DNA from: a virus
Length of the DNA stretch: 41,470 nucleotides
IMG/VR virus record: IMGVR_UViG_3300042731_005244
Location: 1 to 41,470 of that record
Strand: one strand, 5' to 3'
The notes below the pieces were generated by a model, which had not been told where the DNA came from, made no database searches, and saw only the letters and a program-made list of their open reading frames with translations. Position numbers and translations under genes: made by a program. Within the stretch, counting starts at the first letter, position 1. Each line of letters begins with the position of its first letter. Shown in pieces: positions 31,911 to 37,576 of the stretch.

Positions 31911-32470
31911 CGATGGAAAAAATAATGAATATGGGCCCATGCTATAGTAGATGGAAGATCGAAAAAATTTTTGCTGGTAGAAAATGGCTTAGCCATAGAA
32001 CAATAGCCAGATTGAATATATCGCTAAACGATCGACTCTGGGTATTGATAAAATTGATGCCTGAAAAACAATGTCGTGAATTTGCCCGCAAATGTGCACT
32101 TGATGTAATCCATCTTTGGAATGCTCCTGATATTGTAATAAGATATCTCGAAACAGGTGATGAGGAGATTAGGGAGGCAGCCAGGGAAGCGGCTAGTGCA
32201 GCAGTCCGGCCCGAATTTGCCGACTTGGCATGGGATTCAGCTATAGCATCAGCTTTCTCGGCGTCTCAGGCTGGATCCTGGGAAGCGGCTAGGGATGCAT
32301 GGGCCTCAGCAAGAGCTGCCGCTAGAGCCACGGCTAATCAGATATCTCTGAGCATACCCGAGGCAGCTCCATGGGATGTTGTTTGGGCTGAGGCAATGGA
32401 AAAATATATCGTCTGGTGTGTGGAGTATTTGGATATGCAATGTTTTTGGCGGAGCTTATGTGTCCGCTGA
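31901..32470 (+). CDS. Paralogue 6 of the Ala-rich family
   Basis: A 189-aa protein from GTG 31901. The core has LIKLMPEKQCREFARKCALDV. Its variable half joins a segment shared with copy 1 (29 identical bases, 27940-27968 and 32255-32283) to one shared with copy 3 (32298-32331), so it is a mosaic of both. It ends with EKYIVWCVEYLDMQCFWRSLCVR: the GTKE end is lost and a different tail follows, fitting the last copy of a tandem array. Function unknown. Confidence 0.65.
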   Translation: MRVTMEKIMNMGPCYSRWKIEKIFAGRKWLSHRTIARLNISLNDRLWVLIKLMPEKQCREFARKCALDVIHLWNAPDIVIRYLETGDEEIREAAREAASAAVRPEFADLAWDSAIASAFSASQAGSWEAARDAWASARAAARATANQISLSIPEAAPWDVVWAEAMEKYIVWCVEYLDMQCFWRSLCVR

Positions 32471-32517
32471 TAGTTGTTTGTGCTAAGTTGGAAACTTTTT
32501 AAAACAAAGGAGCAGAT

Positions 32518-33144
32518 ATGAGGATTACAGGTGTAATGGGGGGTGCTTTGCCATTTGTTGCTGTACTATCGGCTGGGTGCTACGAGTCTAGCTTTTGTGC
32601 GGAGGATTTCATTTCTGACAGCTGTATCGGCGATAGTGACCGAGTGTGGTATTTTTCAAATTCCTTCAGCTCTGATGAGCTTGCCGAAATTGCCGATGCG
32701 ATTGATACAGTCAATGACATATTTAACGCTGACATACAGGTCTGTGGGATAATCGGAGGTACCAAGGCAACTGGCACTATCAGAGATGGTAAATATAGTG
32801 TGAGTGGGCTGGAATATTCTGGGTTTATTTGCACTGAGGCTCCATACCATTGCTGGTACCTGGACGATTATCAAGACCCTGGCATCAGGGTATTTCAGAG
32901 GGACTATACATCCAGTGGGGATACAACAGGGTATTGTCAGTATAGCGCTGGTGGGGATATTATTTTGAACACTCAAAATATTAGAAATGAGCGTCATTTT
33001 CGCAAGGTGATTTTGCATGAGATTGGACATTATCTAGGCTTCAGGGGGCATCTTGATGACCCTGACAATATAATGGCTCAAGGATGGAGTGGGGTGTCAG
33101 AATACACACAAGCGGATATTGATGGAATTTCGAACAGCATGTAA
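32518..33144 (+). CDS. Metzincin-like zinc protease, predicted lipoprotein
   Basis: A 208-aa protein with a signal peptide (MRITGVMGGALPFVAVLSAGC, lipobox LSAGC with C21 as lipid site), so probably anchored in the outer or inner membrane of the infected cell. Residues 167-178 read HEIGHYLGFRGH and residues 183-186 DNIM, the zinc-binding helix and Met-turn of the matrixin/metzincin clan. The usual spacing is HExxHxxGxxH; here one extra residue (G177) pushes the third His to 178. Several cysteines suggest disulfides. AAAGGAG at 32506-32512. It could act on host surface proteins. An odd gene for a phage. Confidence 0.6.
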   Translation: MRITGVMGGALPFVAVLSAGCYESSFCAEDFISDSCIGDSDRVWYFSNSFSSDELAEIADAIDTVNDIFNADIQVCGIIGGTKATGTIRDGKYSVSGLEYSGFICTEAPYHCWYLDDYQDPGIRVFQRDYTSSGDTTGYCQYSAGGDIILNTQNIRNERHFRKVILHEIGHYLGFRGHLDDPDNIMAQGWSGVSEYTQADIDGISNSM

Positions 33145-33155
33145 AAGAGGTTAGG

Positions 33156-33494
33156 ATGTCTGAGATTGACGGTATAACAAAGAAATTTACGATAGGTAAC
33201 CATGACTGTTATTTGCACGTTGGAGTAGATAACGATGGCAATGTCTGTCGGCTTGATTTGACAATTTCAAAAGGCCATGACGAGATGCGCTGCTATGAGG
33301 TTTTGATGCTGATGGCTAATCATGCCCTTTCAAGGGGCTGTGAGTTGTCAGAGATAGCAGGCATATTGATCGGGCACAGGTTCCCACCTGATGGGTTTGT
33401 ATCTGAAAATGGGGAGGGTCACTATTACGGGTCTATCTGTGATTATATCGGGAAATATCTAGTCAATAACTTTTTGCGGTCAAATTTGAGTTGA
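33156..33494 (+). CDS. TSCPD-domain protein
   Basis: A 112-aa protein matching the TSCPD domain layout: ITKKFTIGNHDCYLHVGVDNDG (in part: KKFTIGNHDCYLHVGV), LTISKGHDEMRCYEVLMLMA, LSRGCELSEIAGILIGHRFPPDGF and YYGSICDYIGKYL. This domain is otherwise the C-terminal part of vitamin B12-dependent ribonucleotide reductase and also occurs alone in phages. No reductase gene is in the window, so a stand-alone role, perhaps in regulating host nucleotide reduction, is inferred. AGAGG (33147-33151) precedes ATG 33156. It closes the rightward operon. Confidence 0.65.
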   Translation: MSEIDGITKKFTIGNHDCYLHVGVDNDGNVCRLDLTISKGHDEMRCYEVLMLMANHALSRGCELSEIAGILIGHRFPPDGFVSENGEGHYYGSICDYIGKYLVNNFLRSNLS

Positions 33495-33525
33495 AGTTCC
33501 GAGACATGACAATATCAGCCCTGTC

Positions 33526-33552
33526 CTTGTGACGCTTGTGACGCTTGTGACG
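33526..33552 (+). repeat. Three tandem 9-base repeats
   Basis: CTTGTGACG is repeated three times without gaps (33526, 33535, 33544). An inverted copy of its core, GCGTCAC, lies near 33632, beside a GTCCCA motif. It looks like a small binding-site array. Confidence 0.7.
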
Positions 33553-33624
33553 CTTAGAGGCCATTTTAGGTTAATCGCCCCATGAGAGCAAAATAGAGAG
33601 AAATAGGTAAAACAGGTGTTATCC

Positions 33625-33953
33625 GTCCCATGCGTCACGCTATACCCCCATTTCTTGTTGATCAGCCTTGCTTACATGTGGGATAATGTAGTTTTCGCTG
33701 TGGTGAATTATCCTTTTAGTAATTCGACACGGTCCCATTCTGCGGGGAAATCGTTGAATATTAGTATGTTACGTTCGTTGTTCAGGGTGGGACTCGCGGG
33801 TTGTCCCACTGTGACTGGGACTTGTGCCCGTCCCATGGTGTCCCACCCTGAATGTAACCCGTTGAAATTACTCGACTGGGACAAGTCCCACTCTGAAATC
33901 CCACCCACAGTGGGACTCTGTACCCCCACCTATATAAGGGGGGTACAGTCCCA
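33625..33953. repeat. TGGGAC/GTCCCA motif cluster
   Basis: TGGGAC occurs at 33788, 33816, 33877 and 33911, and its complement GTCCCA at 33625, 33732, 33803, 33830, 33840, 33885 and 33948. Eleven copies of a 6-mer in about 330 bases is far above chance (about one per 2 kb when both strands are counted). Flanks are often T after TGGGAC and A before GTCCCA, so the site is likely AGTCCCA. This fits multiple binding sites of one protein. Confidence 0.7.
33911..33953. promoter_or_regulatory. Long imperfect palindrome around a TATATAA box
   Basis: TGGGACT-CTGTACCCCC (33911-33927) pairs with GGGGGTACAGTCCCA (33939-33953) with a two-base bulge, leaving a loop containing CCTATATAAG. It contains two of the TGGGAC-type sites in opposite orientation. 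It may be a promoter with flanking operators, or an RNA hairpin. Confidence 0.5.
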
Positions 33954-34177
33954 GTGTGAAATTCAGTGTGGTGAAAAGAGCAAAAATAGGAGGATTGCAC
34001 ACAGGGTCTCTTTGCCATATTCATCGGATAGTAGGTGTATAATTACAGTATTGCCACGAAAGCATATTGTCGTGTCTTGCATGTGTTGCACATGTAGTAT
34101 GTTGCCATCAGTAATAAAAACAGCAACTTACGGCTGCAGCAAAAAAAACGATTTACTTTTGGCAAAAAAAAAGTTAA

Positions 34178-34194
34178 TCTCTCCTAGGGAGAGA
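34178..34194. other. Short palindrome
   Basis: TCTCTCC-TAG-GGAGAGA, a perfect 7-base inverted repeat with a three-base loop, lying just after an A-rich stretch. No T run follows on the plus strand, so it is not a standard terminator there. Confidence 0.45.
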
Positions 34195-34254
34195 GGCGAG
34201 CGGTAGCGAGCCGAACTCCTCTCATGTCGGATTTCCTTTCAGTCAGACTCCTTA

Positions 34255-34288
34255 TCCCAGCCTTGGTTACTCCTTACCAGGGCTGGGA
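34255..34288 (+). other. 13-bp hairpin upstream of the terminase genes
   Basis: TCCCAGCCTTGGT pairs with ACCAGGGCTGGGA (one T-G wobble) around an 8-base loop. The stem is strong but a T run is missing, so it may be an RNA processing or leader structure, a weak terminator, or a packaging recognition element. Confidence 0.5.
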
Positions 34289-34399
34289 GCTTATTCTACA
34301 CAACGATATCAACACTAGGATTGCCTCACTTAATGACTACTGCTCTAAGGAGTAGGATCATACGCGTGCCGTACCAATTGGCGCAAAAAAGATATAACA

Positions 34400-34774
34400 A
34401 TGGGCATATTTAACGGTAAAACTCAAGAGGAAATACTCTCTCTCTGTAAAGAGTTACAAGCAAAAGCTCAGCGATTAGCGGGTGATGACTACGAAGAGTT
34501 GCTTGAGCTGATCCAGTCTGTAGCCTCTGTAAAATGGCTCGAGATGGTCCTTTTGGATATCCCTAAAGGCACCGGTAAAATGCAATGGCAGGCGGAAAAA
34601 GCATGTCAAATGCTAACGGCTCACTATAACAGGCAGGCAATCAAGCTTGAAAACAAGCTCCGAATGTCCGGTCAATCTGGTGATGAGCTTACAATCAAGT
34701 TTGAGCTGCCGGCACCGGCAACGACTACTAGTAGTGACTATCAAATAGAAGGTGATGCAGATGAAAGCTCTTGA
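34400..34774 (+). CDS. Probable terminase small subunit
   Basis: A 124-aa helical protein directly upstream of the large terminase set. It has an amphipathic N-terminal helix (TQEEILSLCKELQAKAQRLAG), a second helix (EELLELIQSVASVKWLEMVL), a basic region (GTGKMQWQAEKACQMLTAHYNRQAIKLENKLR; key part WQAEKACQMLTAHYNRQ) and an acidic, flexible tail. DNA-recognition subunits of terminases have this size, helical fold and place. The non-coding region just upstream has repeated sites it could bind. The ribosome site is weak. Confidence 0.5.
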   Translation: MGIFNGKTQEEILSLCKELQAKAQRLAGDDYEELLELIQSVASVKWLEMVLLDIPKGTGKMQWQAEKACQMLTAHYNRQAIKLENKLRMSGQSGDELTIKFELPAPATTTSSDYQIEGDADESS

Positions 34775-34952
34775 TATTAAAATCACTCGCAAATGGATCA
34801 AAAACTTGCGCAAAAAGGGTCTGACTAACGCGGAAATTATTTCCGCTGCTATCAGCAAGGCTGATCTTTTAAGCGATGAAGGTGATACTGCTGGTTGTTC
34901 TGCTGTTTATGAGGATCTCCGTTTGGCTGGTCTTATCGCAGGCGAAAATTAG
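34761..34952 (+). CDS. 63-aa hypothetical protein
   Basis: ATG 34761 overlaps the end of the small terminase gene by 14 bases, with AAGGTG (34750-34755) as ribosome site. The product (MKALDIKITRKWIKNLRKKG, then LTNAEIISAAISKADLLSDEGD and a short LRLAGLIAGEN end) is helical, with a basic first third. The L-T-N-A-E-I and A-x-S-K-A-D-L-L parts resemble a helix-turn-helix. A cofactor of the terminase is possible. The function is not known. Confidence 0.5.
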   Translation: MKALDIKITRKWIKNLRKKGLTNAEIISAAISKADLLSDEGDTAGCSAVYEDLRLAGLIAGEN

Positions 34953-34962
34953 ATGTATCCCA

Positions 34963-35139
34963 ATGGATTGCAAAAAATGCAATAACTGTACAGCATGGTA
35001 TCCCTTTCCATGGGATGAGCGGTGGATCATGTGTGAGGTTCGTCGCGACAATTTGGACGAAAAACGTAAGGCAAAAAAATGTCGGACCATGTCCTCCGAG
35101 GACTCGGTCCGCCGCACGCCAAACAGCGAGAGCTCCTAG
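34963..35139 (+). CDS. 58-aa zinc-finger-like protein overlapping the terminase start
   Basis: A 58-aa protein starting MDCKKCNNCTAWYPFPWDERW, with cysteines at 3, 6, 9, 24 and 39, a C-x2-C-x2-C cluster plus two more, fitting a small zinc protein. Its last 61 bases overlap the start of the large terminase in another frame, so the Ser/Arg-rich C-terminal end is constrained by that gene. No strong ribosome site precedes ATG 34963, so the start is uncertain. Function unknown. Confidence 0.4.
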   Translation: MDCKKCNNCTAWYPFPWDERWIMCEVRRDNLDEKRKAKKCRTMSSEDSVRRTPNSESS

Positions 35140-36446
35140 ATTATATTCTTACTCCCTCCAATGAGGTAAAAAAGGTTGACTTGGTCTGTGGTCGCGGATT
35201 TGGCAAGACCGAGTTTGCAATAATTCTCTCTGTGATGGCTTTGGCTAGATCGCCGAGAGAGGTTGGTCTTTTCTTGGAACCGGATCTCAATCGTGTCCGG
35301 AAGGTGTTTCTCAAGAAGTGGTTTGCGGCGGTACCTCCTAGTTTGTATACAATAAATCGACAGGATCGAGTAATAACAATGAGGTGGGGCGCTCAACTGT
35401 TTTATGGTGGGCGTAACGTAACAGGAGCCAGTGGGACAGCTGCTGATACTCAGCTAGGGCAAGACACGACGTTTGTAATTTCCGACGAAGAGGCGATTTA
35501 TTGCAACCTTGATTTTTACGTAAATACATTTAATACAATCCGTGTTGATAGCCCATCTAGGTTTTATCTTACTCTATCAACTCCTCGCGTTGGCAGATAC
35601 AAAGAGCTGATTACTAGTAAGGGGCATAAGGTTTTCCAAGGAACCTCATGGGACAATCCATATACCGGGCCTGAGTATGTTAGAGGCATGATGGAGAATA
35701 TGACTCGCTCTCAAATCAGGAGGGAGATATACGCGGAATTCATCAGCCTTGAAGGTCGGATTTGGCCAGAATTTGATGGGGAGACGCCTTGGCCATATGG
35801 AAACTTGTGGAAGGGTGGATTCAACGAAGATAAGCCCTGGTGGCTATTTTGTGATCTTGGTAGCGCAACAGGAAGCTTTGTGGTTGTTCAACGAGAAGAG
35901 CCGATAGCACAGGACGGGCGCAGGTTGTTTGATGGTGACCTGTGGGTTGCTAAGGCCGATCTTTGCCCGCAGTCAGATGGCAGCGCAACCAGGGCTTTTT
36001 CCATGTTGCGTGAACGATATGGTTGTCCTGTAAGTGTTACCGCTGGAGCTGATATTAACACTCGTGGCTCTGGCGAGGGCAAGTCAATTGCCTATTTCGC
36101 AAAACAAACTTGGGGTGACCATGTGACGATCAAGCCGGTGTCAGAGCGGATGTTTGATAAACAGATCCAATATGATCGGCTATCATTCGCCATTAACGAT
36201 AGTTCCGACAGACGTAGGTTCTGTGTCTCTTCGAATTATAAAGAGCTGGACCCAGACTCCAAGAGAGGTGTGCGGCAGGTTATGGAACAGGATGAGTGGC
36301 CGGATTCGGATAAGCGCAACCCCTCCCATTTTCTGCCGAAAAACAAAGAGTGCTTGATCCAGCATTGTAGAGATGCGCTTTTGATGGGAGCTGTGTCAAC
36401 GATGGCTCCACCTACTTGGGGGCATAAAATCAGTGTGGCTAAATAA
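35079..36446 (+). CDS. terL: Terminase large subunit
   Basis: A 455-aa packaging motor protein with ATPase and nuclease domains. Walker A GRGFGKT at residues 38-44, Walker B FVISDEE near 132-139 (E138 or E139 as catalytic base), then a coupling segment (FYLTLSTPR). The nuclease domain has LFCDLGSATGSFVVV with D259 as likely metal ligand, ADINTRGSGEG (D325) and a C-terminal RDALLMG aspartate. The length is standard. AAGG lies seven bases before ATG 35079, within the end of the zinc-finger gene. It translocates DNA through the portal (37577). Confidence 0.9.
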   Translation: MSDHVLRGLGPPHAKQRELLDYILTPSNEVKKVDLVCGRGFGKTEFAIILSVMALARSPREVGLFLEPDLNRVRKVFLKKWFAAVPPSLYTINRQDRVITMRWGAQLFYGGRNVTGASGTAADTQLGQDTTFVISDEEAIYCNLDFYVNTFNTIRVDSPSRFYLTLSTPRVGRYKELITSKGHKVFQGTSWDNPYTGPEYVRGMMENMTRSQIRREIYAEFISLEGRIWPEFDGETPWPYGNLWKGGFNEDKPWWLFCDLGSATGSFVVVQREEPIAQDGRRLFDGDLWVAKADLCPQSDGSATRAFSMLRERYGCPVSVTAGADINTRGSGEGKSIAYFAKQTWGDHVTIKPVSERMFDKQIQYDRLSFAINDSSDRRRFCVSSNYKELDPDSKRGVRQVMEQDEWPDSDKRNPSHFLPKNKECLIQHCRDALLMGAVSTMAPPTWGHKISVAK

Positions 36447-36468
36447 CAAATAAATACACAGAGGCGGT

Positions 36469-36744
36469 ATGGATATTGAAAAACGGGTTGATAGATTAGA
36501 AGACAAAGTTGGCGAGCTGAGGGATTTTTGTAAGGATGAGTTCCACAGCTTACAATTGTCAATGGCAGAACTGACAGCTGCTACAAGGGACCGCGACCGC
36601 ATTTTTGGAAAAGGCATGATACGCGCAATCGTTGCGGTTATTTTGGCTGTTCTCGGCGCGATGGGTATCGGAGTAACCGCATCAGGGGATACTATTGCAG
36701 AGGCATCAGCAGCTGATACGACAGAGGAAGAGGTAGAAGAATGA
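36469..36744 (+). CDS. Holin-like membrane protein with coiled coil
   Basis: A 91-aa protein. Residues 1-45 form a charged coiled coil (DIEKRVDRLEDKVGELRDFC), and residues about 49-70 a hydrophobic segment (GMIRAIVAVILAVLGAMGIGV), followed by an acidic tail. The coil-plus-one-membrane-helix layout is that of XhlA-type and other small phage holins. It overlaps the following lipoprotein gene by 4 bases (ATGA), as holin and spanin genes often do. GAGGCGG at 36461-36467. Its role in lysis is inferred; the class needs a membrane test. Confidence 0.55.
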   Translation: MDIEKRVDRLEDKVGELRDFCKDEFHSLQLSMAELTAATRDRDRIFGKGMIRAIVAVILAVLGAMGIGVTASGDTIAEASAADTTEEEVEE

Positions 36745-37040
36745 AACTGTTTAATATCCTATTTGGTGTGATTGTTTGTTTGGCCTTAACTGGGTGTTCA
36801 CAAATCAAGCTCAAGAATTACGCTGATAATCTCTGTGCTCCAGCCTGTTTTGGTGTAGCGACGATTAGCGCTAACCAATGCTCATCGCTATGCTCCTCTG
36901 CTCTAGCTGGGCAGGCGATGGATTATGCTGCTTTGTGTGGTGATGCATGTATGGGCGCTGCCGAGTTAGGTGAGACTAGCTGCGTTGACTTGTGTCAAAC
37001 GGGGGTAACGGTTGTTTTGGAGAAAGTTGACGCGGAGTGA
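36741..37040 (+). CDS. Cys-rich lipoprotein, possible outer-membrane lysis protein
   Basis: A 99-aa protein with a signal peptide and lipobox (LALTGC, C19). The mature part has four CxxxC motifs: C32/C36, C47/C51, C66/C70 and C81/C85. The spacing is CX3C-X10-CX3C twice, the layout of a twin-CX3C helical hairpin with disulfides, as in small Tim proteins. It is coupled to the holin-like gene. An o-spanin or superinfection role is possible, but spanins are usually proline-rich, so the call stays open. The TGA is 14 bases before the stop of an opposite gene. Confidence 0.5.
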   Translation: MKLFNILFGVIVCLALTGCSQIKLKNYADNLCAPACFGVATISANQCSSLCSSALAGQAMDYAALCGDACMGAAELGETSCVDLCQTGVTVVLEKVDAE

Positions 37041-37051
37041 CTATGTTGTGA

Positions 37052-37339
37052 TTATGGCCGATTGATTGTTATCGTTCTAGTGTCGGAATAGTCGACTATT
37101 GCGATAATCTCGTAATCACTATCGTTGATCTGTCTGTGCTTCCATCCCCAGCAATCTCTGATTGCCAGTTTGTATTTTTGGCCCTGGTAGTTGGTGTGCG
37201 AGTGGGTGAGTATAGCCGCATTAGGATCTATACTATCGCAGATCTCTGTGATCTTCTTGGTTACTCCGTTGATTCTCTTATAAAGGTCTGACCCGGAGCC
37301 GATACACGTTGCTGGTGTCACCAAAATCGCCTTTTTCAT
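37052..37339 (-). CDS. 95-aa hypothetical protein, minus strand
   Basis: A minus-strand gene between the lysis and portal genes. The chosen start is ATG 37339 with AAAGGAG upstream (about 37348-37354, 8-base spacing) rather than the longer frame at 37375, which has no ribosome site. The product starts MKKAILVTPATCIGSGSDL, with a helix (NGVTKKITEICDSIDPN) and beta segments (AAILTHSHTNYQGQKYKLAI; YEIIAIVDYSD). It has an alpha-beta layout without a known motif; TPATCIGSGSDLYKRI is glycine-rich but not a P-loop. Standing alone on the other strand, it may be an accessory or regulatory gene. Confidence 0.5.
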   Translation of the reverse strand: MKKAILVTPATCIGSGSDLYKRINGVTKKITEICDSIDPNAAILTHSHTNYQGQKYKLAIRDCWGWKHRQINDSDYEIIAIVDYSDTRTITINRP

Positions 37340-37576
37340 TCTTGCATCTCCTTTTTTCCATGGCACGATTGCCACTTGGCTAGGCTATGTTGCACTTGTC
37401 GTGCCAAACAGTAACGTGTTAAAAAGCCCAATAGTTTCGTCAGTAAAATCCAGCAACTATGCAAACTTTGCATAATATATTTTGCATACCACCAAAAACC
37501 AAATGATTCAGTACGTTAAAAATTGCATAGCAGTTAAAACATTTTGCACAGTATCAGATCGTAAGAAAGTAACAGA
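37340..37576. promoter_or_regulatory. Divergent intergenic region with inverted repeats
   Basis: This region lies between the minus-strand gene and the portal gene. TGGCACGA (37361-37368) and TCGTGCCA (37399-37406) are perfect 8-base arms. ATGCAAA-C-TTTGCAT (37459-37473) is a perfect palindrome, followed by more TTGCAT/TTGCA copies at about 37482, 37522 and 37542. No clear -35/-10 pair was seen for the portal. The repeats look like binding sites. Confidence 0.5.
37459..37473. promoter_or_regulatory. Perfect 15-base palindrome, candidate operator
   Basis: ATGCAAACTTTGCAT is symmetric about one central base. Partial copies (TTTTGCAT at 37480-37487, ATTGCAT near 37521-37527, TTTTGCA near 37542) follow within 90 bases. 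The layout fits a dimeric repressor or activator with several sites. Confidence 0.45.

Larger units (their letters stand above)
33495..34399. other. 905-bp non-coding region rich in repeats and hairpins
   Basis: No convincing gene. It contains three 9-base tandem repeats (33526-33552), eleven TGGGAC/GTCCCA motifs (33625-33953), a long imperfect palindrome (33911-33953), a 7-base-arm palindrome (34178-34194), a 13-bp hairpin (34255-34288) and A-rich stretches. It separates the early genes from the terminase genes, the usual place of a packaging start site, and could also hold a second origin or an RNA. Confidence 0.6.

Noticed and set aside
33526-33552. CRISPR-like repeat
   Set aside because: The repeats are tandem with no spacers and only 9 bases long.
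33616-34206. Open frame of 196 codons on the plus strand
   Set aside because: It has no ribosome site, its translation is Cys/Ser/Pro-rich without domain features, and it runs through the repeat and palindrome cluster. Non-coding structure explains the region better.
34178-34290. Small self-cleaving ribozyme
   Set aside because: Hairpins are present, but I could not find the conserved core of a hammerhead, twister or HDV-type ribozyme.
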